Source of the DNA: Aceticella autotrophica
Lineage (GTDB): Bacteria; Bacillota; Thermoanaerobacteria; Thermoanaerobacterales; Thermoanaerobacteraceae
DNA length: 64,000 nucleotides
Assembly (NCBI RefSeq): GCF_017357865.1
Contig: NZ_CP060096.1
Location: forward strand, 186,001 to 250,000
Direction: 5' to 3'
In this document: positions 28,711-38,399 of the stretch, one piece after another
Numbering within the stretch: position 1 is the first letter of the stretch
Layout of the letters: each line of letters opens with the position of its first letter
The notes under the pieces: generated by a model
What the model was told of the DNA's origin: nothing
Database searches by the model: none
The model's input: only the letters and a program-made list of their open reading frames with translations
Translations under genes and position numbers: made by a program

Positions 28711-31700
28711 ATGATTGAGATGCTTGTAGGTACAAAAAGACATTTTTCAAAGATATCAGCATTAATCATTGCGATATTAATGCTCATATCGAATATTGCA
28801 GCAACCGCTTTGGCTGCTCCGACAAATACAACAACAGCCAAACAATTTACAGACATCAAAGGACATTGGGCAGAAAAAGAAATAAATGACTGGATATCAA
28901 AAGGCTTAATTGCCGGCTACGAAGATAACACCTTTAGACCCGACAACTCCGTAACAAGAGCAGAATTCGTAACATTTACAGACAGAGTTTTTAACTTAAC
29001 ACAGACAACAGACATAACCTTCAAAGACGTAAAATCGACAGACTGGTTTTATAAAGAAATACAAAAAGCAAAAGCTGCAAATATTGTTTCAGGATATGAT
29101 GACAATACATTCAGACCAAACAACTTCATAACAAGAGAAGAAGCAGCAGCAATACTGACAAGGCTTTTAAAGCTTCAGAGTGTCACACAAGATGCATTAA
29201 AAGGCTTTAAAGATGCATCAAAGATTTCAAGTTGGGCTAAAGATGCTGTCAATACAGCCGTATACTATGGCTTAATAAAAGGCTATCCGGACAATACAGT
29301 AGGACCGGATAACCCAATAACAAGAGCAGAAACAGTTGTTATACTTGACAGGGCATTAAAACTCCAGCAAACACCAATACCATCACCAGCACCAACATCA
29401 ACGATCTATGACAAAGCAGGTACTTATGGTCCACAAACAGGCATGAACACAATTAATGGAGATGTAACAATCAGCGCAGCCGATGTAACATTACAAAACA
29501 CAACAATAAAAGGCAATCTCCTTATCAGCAAGGCTGTCGGAGATGGAAATGTAACACTTAAAAACGTCATCGTAGAAGGGACAACAACTGTAAATGGTGG
29601 TGGCGAACACAGCATAGTATTAGAAGATTGCACATTAGCGCAAATAATAGTAAACAAAGATGACGGAAAAATAAGGCTTGTTGCAAAAGGTGCAACAAAA
29701 GCAGATTCAGTAACATTACAATCGGGAGGAAAACTTGAAGAAGACAATGTAACAGGCAAAGGATTTACAGATGTAAGCATAGAAGGAACAAATACACAAG
29801 TAACACTAATAGGCAATTATGACAATATAAAAGTCAATGCACCGGGAGTATCAGTAGAAGTAGCAAGCGGAACGGTCAACAATTTAACCATAAGCGATAC
29901 TGCAAAAGATTCAAAGATTAATATTGATGACGGTGTAAAAGTCAGCGTTCTTGCAGTAAATGCAGCCGCAGCAATAACAGGAAAAGGTACGATAGAAACA
30001 GCAAACATCAATGCAAATAATGTTACAATAGAGCAAAAACCTACTAATACTAATATAGCATCAGGTATAACAGCCATAATAGGCGGTCAGAAAACTACAG
30101 GTTCGACATCATCGAATACTGGAAATAGCGGTGGTGGTTCATCATCAAATAGCGGAAGTGGTGGCGGAAGTAGTACAGCACCAACATCAACTATCTATGA
30201 TAAAGCAGGCACTTATGGTCCACAAACAGGCATGAACACAATTAATGGAGATGTAACCATCAGCGCAGCCGATGTAACATTACAAAACACAACAATAAAA
30301 GGCAATTTGCTTATAAGCAAGGCTGTCGGAGATGGAAATGTAACACTTAAAAACGTCATCGTAGAAGGGACAACAACTGTAAATGGCGGTGGCGAACACA
30401 GCATAGAATTAGAAAATTGCATATTAGAGAAAATAGTAGTAAACAAAGATGACGGGAAAATAAGACTTGTTGCAAGCGGTACGACAAAAGCAGATTCAGT
30501 AGTATTACAATCAGGTTCAAACCTTGAAGAAGACAATATAACAGACAAAGGATTTGCAAATGTAATTATTGATGGACCAATTCCTTCAGGTTCAGAAATA
30601 AGATTAATAGGTAATTTTGAGAATATAAGCATCAATGCGCCAGGAGTATCGGTGAAAGTAGAAAAGGGATTTGTTGGAAATGTTAGTGTAAGCGATACTG
30701 CCAAAGATTCAAAAATAGATATTGCAGACGGTGCAAAAGTTAGGACGCTTATAGTAAATGCAGCCGCAGCAATAACAGGAAATGGTATTATTGATGCTGC
30801 AAACATCAATGTAAATAATGTCATAATAGATAAAAAACCTGTTACAATGAATATTGCATCTGATGTGACAGCGATAATTGCCGGGGTAAAAACAGGAAAA
30901 ACAGGACCAATAGATACATCAACAGTAAATAATTCAACATACGCAAAACTATATGATGTTAGTACTGGAGTTGGTTCAAATGTTGTATATCTTATAGTTA
31001 AAAATATTAAAAAAGACATGAAGGTTTATGCATTGGTTAAATTGCCAACAGATACAAAACCAAGCATAGATGAAATAAAAAATAGAGGTAGTTATATGGT
31101 TATTAAACCGGAACAAGAAAAAGATTTATCGGCAACTGGTCCATATTATGCAAGTGCATATGCAAGTGACATATATGATTTAAATGGTAATGATTTAAAT
31201 GGAAATACTGAATATAAAATATACTATGTTGTGACAGATGAATATGGCAATCCTATAGACATAAACGGCAATAGCACATCTGGTGTTTCTGAATTTACTG
31301 TTAAGACATTACCAATTGATATTAAATCGAATATATCAAGTATATCAAGCTTTACTCAAGATTTATATGGAAATTTCAATATTACCATAAAAAATAATGT
31401 TTCGGGAATAACTTATAAGAATGTGACTGAAACATGTGAAATAATAGCATGTGAAGGTGCGCCTTTTGACAACAAGGATATTTCATTACAATATGACAAT
31501 AATGGTACTTGGTCAGATATACTTTTAAATAACAATGAATATATACCGGTATGTGATCGTGTTTATGGAGCTTTAAGTTCTACACAAGGTTTTACAATAG
31601 GAGATGGCTATAGTGAAACCAAAAATTTTAAAGTAAAAATTAACAAAGTAAATCATTATGTATTTGTTATATATATAAAAGATGAACAGGGTAATTTAAT

Positions 31701-32133
31701 AGGGGAATATGAACGTGGGATTTCGATAGAAGCGATTTCTTTTATTTCTACTGATATTGATAATATTATGCAGGGTCAAGAAAGTCAATTTACCGTAAAT
31801 GTCAAAGCAAACAATGTTTTAGATGATGTTTATGCACAATGCAAAGCAACGCTTACGGTATCAGATGCAACATATAGTAATGCTGCGGTTAGTAGTCTAC
31901 CAATCAACATTGCAATTGGAGATAATCCGGAGGTTAACTTTACTACAGACAGTAGTGGTGTTGTACTTTTCCCTCAAGACGGAATTAACATGAAACAATT
32001 AAATGATGGTATACAAATTCACTTTAAAACAACATTTGCAAAACCAGGAACTTACGCATTAAAGTTAGAATTTGAAGATAAACAAGGTAATACAATAGGA
32101 GGTTCTAAGACAATTATTTTTACAGTTAAATAA
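28711..32133 (+). CDS. S-layer-anchored protein: three SLH domains, two beta-helix-like modules, long unique C-terminus
   Basis: The 1140-residue secreted protein has a signal peptide (residues 1-36, cut after ALA) and three SLH domains (about 42-225; FTDIKGHWAEKEINDW, FKDVKSTDWFYKEIQKA, FKDASKISSWAKDAV) that bind cell-wall polymer. Two copies of a roughly 240-residue module follow (about 230-483 and 491-730), each starting IYDKAGTYGPQTGMNTINGD and rich in V/T/N/I repeats suggesting a beta-helix. Gly/Ser-rich linkers separate them. The C-terminal 400 residues look like fibronectin- or Ig-like beta domains and have no recognised function. Its first 1.4 kb is nearly identical to the next gene. 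Confidence 0.88.
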   Translation: MIEMLVGTKRHFSKISALIIAILMLISNIAATALAAPTNTTTAKQFTDIKGHWAEKEINDWISKGLIAGYEDNTFRPDNSVTRAEFVTFTDRVFNLTQTTDITFKDVKSTDWFYKEIQKAKAANIVSGYDDNTFRPNNFITREEAAAILTRLLKLQSVTQDALKGFKDASKISSWAKDAVNTAVYYGLIKGYPDNTVGPDNPITRAETVVILDRALKLQQTPIPSPAPTSTIYDKAGTYGPQTGMNTINGDVTISAADVTLQNTTIKGNLLISKAVGDGNVTLKNVIVEGTTTVNGGGEHSIVLEDCTLAQIIVNKDDGKIRLVAKGATKADSVTLQSGGKLEEDNVTGKGFTDVSIEGTNTQVTLIGNYDNIKVNAPGVSVEVASGTVNNLTISDTAKDSKINIDDGVKVSVLAVNAAAAITGKGTIETANINANNVTIEQKPTNTNIASGITAIIGGQKTTGSTSSNTGNSGGGSSSNSGSGGGSSTAPTSTIYDKAGTYGPQTGMNTINGDVTISAADVTLQNTTIKGNLLISKAVGDGNVTLKNVIVEGTTTVNGGGEHSIELENCILEKIVVNKDDGKIRLVASGTTKADSVVLQSGSNLEEDNITDKGFANVIIDGPIPSGSEIRLIGNFENISINAPGVSVKVEKGFVGNVSVSDTAKDSKIDIADGAKVRTLIVNAAAAITGNGIIDAANINVNNVIIDKKPVTMNIASDVTAIIAGVKTGKTGPIDTSTVNNSTYAKLYDVSTGVGSNVVYLIVKNIKKDMKVYALVKLPTDTKPSIDEIKNRGSYMVIKPEQEKDLSATGPYYASAYASDIYDLNGNDLNGNTEYKIYYVVTDEYGNPIDINGNSTSGVSEFTVKTLPIDIKSNISSISSFTQDLYGNFNITIKNNVSGITYKNVTETCEIIACEGAPFDNKDISLQYDNNGTWSDILLNNNEYIPVCDRVYGALSSTQGFTIGDGYSETKNFKVKINKVNHYVFVIYIKDEQGNLIGEYERGISIEAISFISTDIDNIMQGQESQFTVNVKANNVLDDVYAQCKATLTVSDATYSNAAVSSLPINIAIGDNPEVNFTTDSSGVVLFPQDGINMKQLNDGIQIHFKTTFAKPGTYALKLEFEDKQGNTIGGSKTIIFTVK

Positions 32134-32433
32134 TTACAATAATATGAAATGCAATGTGAGTAATTAATTATTTTAACTACAATATTTTATATTTATTAAT
32201 TCAATAAAACAGTTATTATTTGACATTAAGTGGATTTTAGGGGAGTTGATTTAGAACTATTACCCCTAAAATCCAAAATTATTATTAGTAAAAATTATAA
32301 TCATTTTTCAAAATTTCACAATTATGTGTAAGATTTAATTTGCAAAAATTTTAATTTCCAATAGTTTGGGCTGTAATTAACAATTACAAAGTAAATAATA
32401 TATATTGTCCAAAATTCTAATATAGAATTATTC
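32134..32433. other. Intergenic region with a strong hairpin
   Basis: GGATTTTAGGGG (32232-32243) pairs perfectly with CCCCTAAAATCC (32273-32284) over a 29-base loop. It may terminate the upstream gene, although no T run follows. Nothing else is recognised. Confidence 0.5.
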
Positions 32434-32534
32434 AAAACATAAAGAATGAATTTTCAAAGGAAATCTTGTCTCCTGAAATTCAGATATATAAGGCAATAGT
32501 AATTGCCAAAAATTAAAATAAGGGGAGGAAGAAT
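32434..32534 (+). promoter_or_regulatory. Conserved S-layer gene leader, copy 2
   Basis: Nearly identical to 28610-28710. The GGCAAT/ATTGCC hairpin is kept; the first hairpin is partly changed. The ribosome site is GGGGAGG. Confidence 0.6.
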
Positions 32535-35411
32535 ATGACTGAGATGCTTGTAGGTACAAAAAGACATTTTTCAAAGATATCAGCATTAATCATTGCGATA
32601 TTAATGCTCATATCGAATATTGCAGCAACCGCTTTGGCTGCTCCGACAAATACAACAACAGCCAAACAATTTACAGACATCAAAGGACATTGGGCAGAAA
32701 AAGAAATAAATGACTGGATATCAAAAGGCTTAATTGCCGGGTACGAAGATAACACCTTTAGACCCGACAACCCTGTAACAAGAGCAGAATTCGTAACATT
32801 TACAGACAGAAGCAACAACCTTACACAGACAACAGACATAACCTTCAAAGACGTAAAATCGACAGACTGGTTTTATAAAGAAATACAAAAAGCAAAAGCT
32901 GCAAATATCATTTCAGGATATGATGACAATACATTCAGACCAAACAACTTCATAACAAGAGAAGAAGCAGCAGCAATACTGACAAGGCTTTTAAAGCTTC
33001 AGAGTGTCACACAAGATGCATTAAAAGGCTTTAAAGATGCATCAAAGATTTCAAGTTGGGCTAAAGATGCTGTCAATACAGCCGTATACTATGGCTTAAT
33101 AAAAGGCTATCCGGACAATACAGTAGGACCGGATAACCCAATAACAAGAGCAGAAACAGTTGTTATACTTGACAGGGCATTAAAACTCCAGCAAACACCA
33201 ATACCATCACCAGCACCAACATCAACGATCTATGACAAAGCAGGTACTTATGGTCCACAAACAGGCATGAACACAATTAATGGAGATGTAACAATCAGCG
33301 CAGCCGATGTAACATTACAAAACACAACAATAAAAGGCAATCTCCTTATCAGCAAGGCTGTCGGAGATGGAAATGTAACACTTAAAAACGTCATCGTAGA
33401 AGGGACAACAACTGTAAATGGTGGTGGCGAACACAGCATAGTATTAGAAGATTGCACATTAGCGCAAATAATAGTAAACAAAGATGACGGAAAAATAAGG
33501 CTTGTTGCAAAAGGTGCAACAAAAGCAGATTCAGTAACATTACAATCGGGAGGAAAACTTGAAGAAGACAATGTAACAGGCAAAGGATTTACAGATGTAA
33601 GCATAGAAGGAACAAATACACAAGTAACACTAATAGGCAATTATGACAATATAAAAGTCAATGCACCGGGAGTATCAGTAGAAGTAGCAAGCGGAACAGT
33701 TAATAATTTAACCGTAAGCGATACTGCAAAAGATTCAAAGATTAATATTGATGACGGTGTAAAAGTCAGCGTTCTTGCAGTAAATGCAGCCGCAGCAATA
33801 ACAGGAAAAGGTACGATAGAAACAGCAAACATCAATGCAAATAATGTTACAATAGAGCAAAAACCTACTAATACTAATATAGCATCAGCTATAACAGCAG
33901 TAATAAGCGGACAGTCAACTACAGGTTCGACATCATCAAATAGCGGAGGCGGTGGTGGAGGTTCATCATCGAATACTGGAAATGGCGGTGGTTTATCATC
34001 AACAAATTCAAGCAATTCGGGTTTGACATCCTCGAATAGCAATAATAGCAGTGGAAGCAGTTCAAATAATAATACAAATACAGTTAAAAATGTAAAAGAT
34101 TTATACATGCTTGTTAAAAATGCTCTTAAAAAAAATAATTCAGATACAATTTATATGAGTTATGGTATGAAGTATAGTCAAACCATATATTTAGTTTTAT
34201 ACCATCATCCTGAACTTTATTATCATAATTGGTGGGATGCAGGTTATGATGAAAAAGGATATTATATAAAAATTTATTATGACAATAATTCTAAAATGAT
34301 GAAAGATCAAGCATATGCAAAAGCTAAAGAAATTATTGCACAAATTATAAAACCCGGTATGACAGACTTGGAAAAAGCAAAAGCGATACATGATTATATT
34401 GCATTAAATACTAAATATGATTCTGAAAATTTTATTAAAAATACTATTCCTCCAGAATCATATACTGCTTATGGTGTTCTTGTAAAAGGAACTGGTGTGT
34501 GTCAAGGCTATGCTGCTGCATTTAATTTATTAGCAAATATGGCAGGTATTGAAAGTTTGGGTGTTGTTGGAACATCTGAGGGTGGTGGTCATGCATGGAA
34601 CATGATAAAAATAAACGGAAAAGTTAGTTATCTTGATGTTACATTTGACAGTCGTGGAGATGGTAAGTCGGACTATATAAGATATGATTATTTTAATATA
34701 TCGGAACAGCAGATTTCTAAAGATCACTCTTGGGATAAAAATGATTTTTCAGAAAAATATTTTAAAGACAACTTTGAAGATGGCAATGTAAGTATTCCGC
34801 TATCAGTAAATATAATGTTGCTTGAAAATGATTATGAGATGGGGTCAAGGTCAATAAGAGATTTTATATTTACTGAAAGCCCAATAGATGCAACAATAAC
34901 AGCTATTTCAGATAATACGGATGTTGCAACAGTAACATATGCGACATGTGGTGGACATACTACGGTAACAGTGACTGGTGTAGGGCAAGAAGGTATTGCA
35001 ACTATAACAGTAAAAGCTCATAAAGATGGATATGCAGATGGTACCTATACATTTAAAGTTAATGCAATAGATACATGGCGATCTTTAAGCAATGAATCAT
35101 CACTCAAATCCGATTATCTTCTTTTTATTAATGCAACAAGATATAAAATAACGGTAAGTGATACAGTATATGCATGTGTAGTTACAGATAGGAATACAGC
35201 AATACCAGGAGATACGGTAACGATAAACATATGCGATATAAAGCCAGGATACCAATTAGAATCAATAACGGTGAAAGATAGCAGCGGGAGCCAAGTAGCA
35301 ACAACAGAAGTAATACCAGGACTGAAATATACATTTACAATGCCTGCGAAAGACGTAACAGTATCTACGGATATTAAAGAAGCAACACCGATATCAATAC
35401 TGACACCGTAG
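32535..35411 (+). CDS. S-layer-anchored transglutaminase-like protein
   Basis: The 958-residue secreted protein has a signal peptide, three SLH domains (to about residue 225), one beta-helix-like module (230-464) and a Ser/Gly/Asn linker. A transglutaminase-like domain follows (about 515-750). Its cysteine lies in GTGVCQGYAAAFN, histidine in GGHAWNMIKING and aspartate in YLDVTFD, the papain-like triad order. An Ig-like domain (about 750-850) and a repeat domain (PGDTVTINICDI, about 870-950) end the protein. It may crosslink or cleave peptides at the cell surface. The C-terminus stops abruptly and is followed by a remnant of another module. Confidence 0.85.
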   Translation: MTEMLVGTKRHFSKISALIIAILMLISNIAATALAAPTNTTTAKQFTDIKGHWAEKEINDWISKGLIAGYEDNTFRPDNPVTRAEFVTFTDRSNNLTQTTDITFKDVKSTDWFYKEIQKAKAANIISGYDDNTFRPNNFITREEAAAILTRLLKLQSVTQDALKGFKDASKISSWAKDAVNTAVYYGLIKGYPDNTVGPDNPITRAETVVILDRALKLQQTPIPSPAPTSTIYDKAGTYGPQTGMNTINGDVTISAADVTLQNTTIKGNLLISKAVGDGNVTLKNVIVEGTTTVNGGGEHSIVLEDCTLAQIIVNKDDGKIRLVAKGATKADSVTLQSGGKLEEDNVTGKGFTDVSIEGTNTQVTLIGNYDNIKVNAPGVSVEVASGTVNNLTVSDTAKDSKINIDDGVKVSVLAVNAAAAITGKGTIETANINANNVTIEQKPTNTNIASAITAVISGQSTTGSTSSNSGGGGGGSSSNTGNGGGLSSTNSSNSGLTSSNSNNSSGSSSNNNTNTVKNVKDLYMLVKNALKKNNSDTIYMSYGMKYSQTIYLVLYHHPELYYHNWWDAGYDEKGYYIKIYYDNNSKMMKDQAYAKAKEIIAQIIKPGMTDLEKAKAIHDYIALNTKYDSENFIKNTIPPESYTAYGVLVKGTGVCQGYAAAFNLLANMAGIESLGVVGTSEGGGHAWNMIKINGKVSYLDVTFDSRGDGKSDYIRYDYFNISEQQISKDHSWDKNDFSEKYFKDNFEDGNVSIPLSVNIMLLENDYEMGSRSIRDFIFTESPIDATITAISDNTDVATVTYATCGGHTTVTVTGVGQEGIATITVKAHKDGYADGTYTFKVNAIDTWRSLSNESSLKSDYLLFINATRYKITVSDTVYACVVTDRNTAIPGDTVTINICDIKPGYQLESITVKDSSGSQVATTEVIPGLKYTFTMPAKDVTVSTDIKEATPISILTP

Positions 35412-35487
35412 GTACAGGACCACCAAAGAGAGAAAGGATTAATTGTCTTGCTGTTAATCCTGATACAGGGACAGTATATGCAGAGTA
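35412..35487 (+). pseudogene. Remnant of a beta-propeller module
   Basis: Just after the stop of the previous gene another frame reads LAVNPDTGTVYAE and then TAG. This matches the propeller repeat of the protein at 59602 (such as LAIDPKTNTLYAA). It looks like a scrap left by recombination or deletion of a longer S-layer gene. Confidence 0.5.
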
Positions 35488-36194
35488 GAATGTTTGAAAG
35501 TAATATTTATAAAGCAATACCTATTCATTAGTCAATTTAATTTAAAGGGGTGTTGCAAACTACTTTAAAGTATTTTGCGATACAGCCTTTTTAATATAAA
35601 AAGGTTGTATAAGGTCGAAATTAAAAGTATAAATTGCAATAAGAATAAAAAGGCATAGCAAACAAGCCATTTTTTGATAACTTTTTAAAAAATTAAATAT
35701 TGAAGTAAGTGTTAAGGCTAAATAGCTGGCTTTATTTTATAGCCTTGAAGCTTGGCTAATAGTATAAGCTTATTCAACCGTAACCTCGCGTTTTCCGTTA
35801 ATTTTCTGCTATACTTTATGTTTTTAGTGTAAAATATAAATACAAAGAATTGCAGAAATAAAATACAAATAATAAAATTTTATTGCTACAATTAAAAGTA
35901 CGTTAAGGCAGTGATTATATTAATTTAAAGGTCATAGAAGGAAATTTATATTAAAAATACATTTTAAATAATTGATTTTCAGTTATTATCGTGTTATAAT
36001 TTTAATAGTCATAGCATAAACAATGCGATAAAAGGATATGTACCTTATTTCACAACTTTCATAACGCACACATCTTAAGGTGCTATTGATAGTATTCCCC
36101 AATATATAAAATATTATTTTCAAAACTTTTTCAAGTCAATATTCTTTAAAGAGTAAGATTTGAAAAATTATTTAAGAGAGGGTGAGATTTTTAT
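35488..36194. other. Intergenic stretch without recognised gene
   Basis: AT-rich, about 700 bp. It has small self-complementary segments (GGCTAAATAGC... with ...TATAGCC near 35718-35745). I see no convincing frame, riboswitch or Fur box. Confidence 0.5.
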
Positions 36195-37337
36195 ATGTTT
36201 GTTCGACAGAATAGGTATTCGATGTTTTTATTACTTCTAATCATGATTTTGTTTATTATTACTGGTTGCGGGACAACGACTCAAAAACAAACAACTGCAA
36301 ATGTTCAAGCGAAATCTGATAAAATCAGAGTAACAGATATGGCAGGAAGGAAGGTCAAAGTACCACTTAAAATAAATAAACTTATAGCATTGGGCTGTAC
36401 TTTAAGAGAAGTTGAATATTTAGATAGTTGTGATAAAGTTGTTGGTATTGAATATCGTGAAAATGCCAAACAAAGAGAAGGGGTTTTCCCATGCGGGAAA
36501 GACCTTCCATATTTGATTGCACATCCGGAATTAGGGAATCTTCCAGTGGTAAGTGCCGGTAATTCAATTAATTATGAAGAAATTGTCAAACTTAAGCCTG
36601 ATGTAATTTTTACTCCAGTGATACCAACTTACCAAGCAGAATTTCTTCAGATTAAAGTTGGTATTCCGGTGGTTATGGTTTATGCTGATCCTATTGGAAC
36701 AACAGAGCAGGATAAGCAATATTACGATTCGTTAAATTTAATGGGTAAGATACTCGGCAAGGAGAAACGTGCTGATGAGATTATTAAGATAATTACTGAT
36801 TATCAAAATGATCTAAAAAGCAGAACTAAATCCATACCAGACAATAAAAAGTTAAAAGTTTATATTGCCGGAAGGGCATTCTGTGGTTCTCAAGGTATTA
36901 CAGGAACAGACCCACACTGGCCTCCTTTTGAGTGGATTAATGCAAAAAATGTAGCATCTTTACTTTCCAATAAAGGAAAAAGTATTAATGTAGATAAGGA
37001 AAAACTAATAGATTGGAATCCAGATGTTATTTTTATTAGTGAAGCCTCTCTTTCAACAGTAATAAATGATTTGAAGGACCCTGCATACAAAAATATAAAT
37101 GCTGTTAAAAACAAGAAAATATATGGGGTACTTCCTTATTGCTGGTATGCTTATAATAAAGAAACAGCAATTGCCGATGCATATTATATTGGTAAAATAC
37201 TATATCCAGAAAAATTTACGGACATAGATCCTGAAAAAAAAGCAGATGAAATTTATCAAAACTTCGTAGGTAAACCTGTATATAAGGAACTCAAAGAACA
37301 ATTTGGCGGTTTTAAGGAAATAAAAGTCGGGCAATAA
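36195..37337 (+). CDS. ABC-transporter substrate-binding lipoprotein (FecB/BtuF-like)
   Basis: The 380-residue protein has a lipoprotein signal peptide with lipobox FIITGC (Cys near residue 25). The mature part has the helical-backbone binding fold of iron-siderophore and corrinoid binding proteins: VTDMAGRKVKVP, INYEEIVKLKPDVIFTP and LIDWNPDVIFISEAS. The ligand is probably a metal chelate. Its neighbours are a CooC-like ATPase and a Fur-controlled exporter/NRPS island, which favours an iron or other metal complex over B12. No permease gene lies beside it. Confidence 0.82.
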   Translation: MFVRQNRYSMFLLLLIMILFIITGCGTTTQKQTTANVQAKSDKIRVTDMAGRKVKVPLKINKLIALGCTLREVEYLDSCDKVVGIEYRENAKQREGVFPCGKDLPYLIAHPELGNLPVVSAGNSINYEEIVKLKPDVIFTPVIPTYQAEFLQIKVGIPVVMVYADPIGTTEQDKQYYDSLNLMGKILGKEKRADEIIKIITDYQNDLKSRTKSIPDNKKLKVYIAGRAFCGSQGITGTDPHWPPFEWINAKNVASLLSNKGKSINVDKEKLIDWNPDVIFISEASLSTVINDLKDPAYKNINAVKNKKIYGVLPYCWYAYNKETAIADAYYIGKILYPEKFTDIDPEKKADEIYQNFVGKPVYKELKEQFGGFKEIKVGQ

Positions 37338-37395
37338 TTAGTAATTTTTTATAAAAATAAGGAATTTTTTAAAATCAAATTTAGGAGGTAAAAAA

Positions 37396-38232
37396 ATGCC
37401 AAAATTAATTATTAGCGGTCGTGGTGGCTGCGGCAAAAGTACATTGATAACTTTATTAGCACAGAGGTTAGGAGAGGAGGGCAAGGTTTTAGTAATAGAT
37501 ACAGATGAATCCAATTTGGGTTTGAACGCAATGTTTGGCATTGAACCACCATCTGAAACATTATTAGATTATTTAGGTGGCAAACCTACAGTATCTAAAA
37601 AACTTATATCTATGCTGAAAACTCTTGCCCCCTCAAATGATGATGAGGCTTTTATGCCATCAAAGGAGCTTCGAGTTAGAATACAAAACGTGGAAAATGA
37701 GAAAATTAGCTTTTTTAAAGAGAGAATGGAATTGGATGAATTGCCGGAAAAATGTATTAGTAGAAAAGGGTCAGTAGCATTGTTAAGGAGTGGAAAAATT
37801 GAACATAGCATGGAAGGATGCGCCTGCTCAATGAATGCGGTTGCATTGGACTTTTTGAATCATTTAGTACTTAAAGATAGAGAATGGGTTTTGGTAGATA
37901 CCGAGGCTGGAATAGAGCATTTTGGGAGAGGACTTATAGGCGGAGCAGATGCTGTTATTATGGTAGTGGATCCATCATATGAAGCGGTATTACTTGCAGA
38001 AAAGGCGGCAAAATTGGCACATGAAGTAAATAAAGACTTTGGAGTAGTTTTAAATAAGGTAGATGATAAGACAGAACCTGCCTTAAAAGAAATGCTGATG
38101 AAGAAAGGTATTAAAATCAAAGGTGTAATACCATATTCAACTCAAATAGCCCACTCAAATATGTTAGGAGGATCTTTAGAAACAAAGACTGTTGAGCAAG
38201 AGCTTAATAATATAAAAAATAGTATTCAATAA
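37396..38232 (+). CDS. CooC/MinD-family ATPase
   Basis: The 278-residue cytoplasmic protein is a SIMIBI-class ATPase. The P-loop is the deviant form GRGGCGKST (residues 8-16), followed by VIDTDESNLGLN and VLVDTEAGIEHFGRG, typical of CooC, the nickel-insertion ATPase of CO dehydrogenase and its relatives. A CAC pair in EGCACSMNA (near residue 142) could bind metal. It follows the binding lipoprotein by about 58 bp and is probably co-transcribed. A role in metal or cofactor handling is likely; the client is unknown. A terminator follows. Confidence 0.8.
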   Translation: MPKLIISGRGGCGKSTLITLLAQRLGEEGKVLVIDTDESNLGLNAMFGIEPPSETLLDYLGGKPTVSKKLISMLKTLAPSNDDEAFMPSKELRVRIQNVENEKISFFKERMELDELPEKCISRKGSVALLRSGKIEHSMEGCACSMNAVALDFLNHLVLKDREWVLVDTEAGIEHFGRGLIGGADAVIMVVDPSYEAVLLAEKAAKLAHEVNKDFGVVLNKVDDKTEPALKEMLMKKGIKIKGVIPYSTQIAHSNMLGGSLETKTVEQELNNIKNSIQ

Positions 38233-38257
38233 GAAATATGAAAGATGCTATACCTAA

Positions 38258-38300
38258 TTTGTCCTTACTTTAATTAATTTGAAAAAGTAAGGACAAAAAA
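38258..38300 (+). terminator. Terminator after the CooC-like gene
   Basis: TTTGTCCTTACTTT pairs with AAAGTAAGGACAAA over a 12-base loop, followed by an A/T-rich tail. Confidence 0.75.
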
Positions 38301-38301
38301 T

Positions 38302-38330
38302 TTGAAATTTTAAAATGCTTTTTATATAAT
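38302..38330 (+). promoter_or_regulatory. Sigma-A promoter of the exporter/NRPS operon
   Basis: TTGAAA (38302-38307), 17 bases, TATAAT (38325-38330). A Fur-box-like sequence starts two bases after the -10 box. Confidence 0.75.
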
Positions 38331-38331
38331 A

Positions 38332-38350
38332 GAAAATGAGAATCAATATC
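38332..38350 (+). promoter_or_regulatory. Fur box
   Basis: GAAAATGAGAATCAATATC matches the classical 19-bp Fur box GATAATGATAATCATTATC at 16 of 19 positions. It covers the expected transcription start, so bound Fur would block transcription when iron is plentiful. Confidence 0.75.
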
Positions 38351-38399
38351 AAAAATATTAAAATTAGGTTTATCTTAAAAAAGGAGGAGAAACAAAACA

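Noticed and set aside
29424-31019. Long minus-strand open frames opposite the S-layer genes (also at 33248, 55484, 60303)
   Set aside because: They mirror the repetitive beta-helix coding sequence, recur in each copy, and have no ribosome sites.
36195-37337. BtuF, the B12-binding protein, because B12-controlled genes occur in the window
   Set aside because: No riboswitch is in front, and it neighbours a Fur-controlled island about 15 kb away from the B12 genes. The fold alone cannot tell the ligand.
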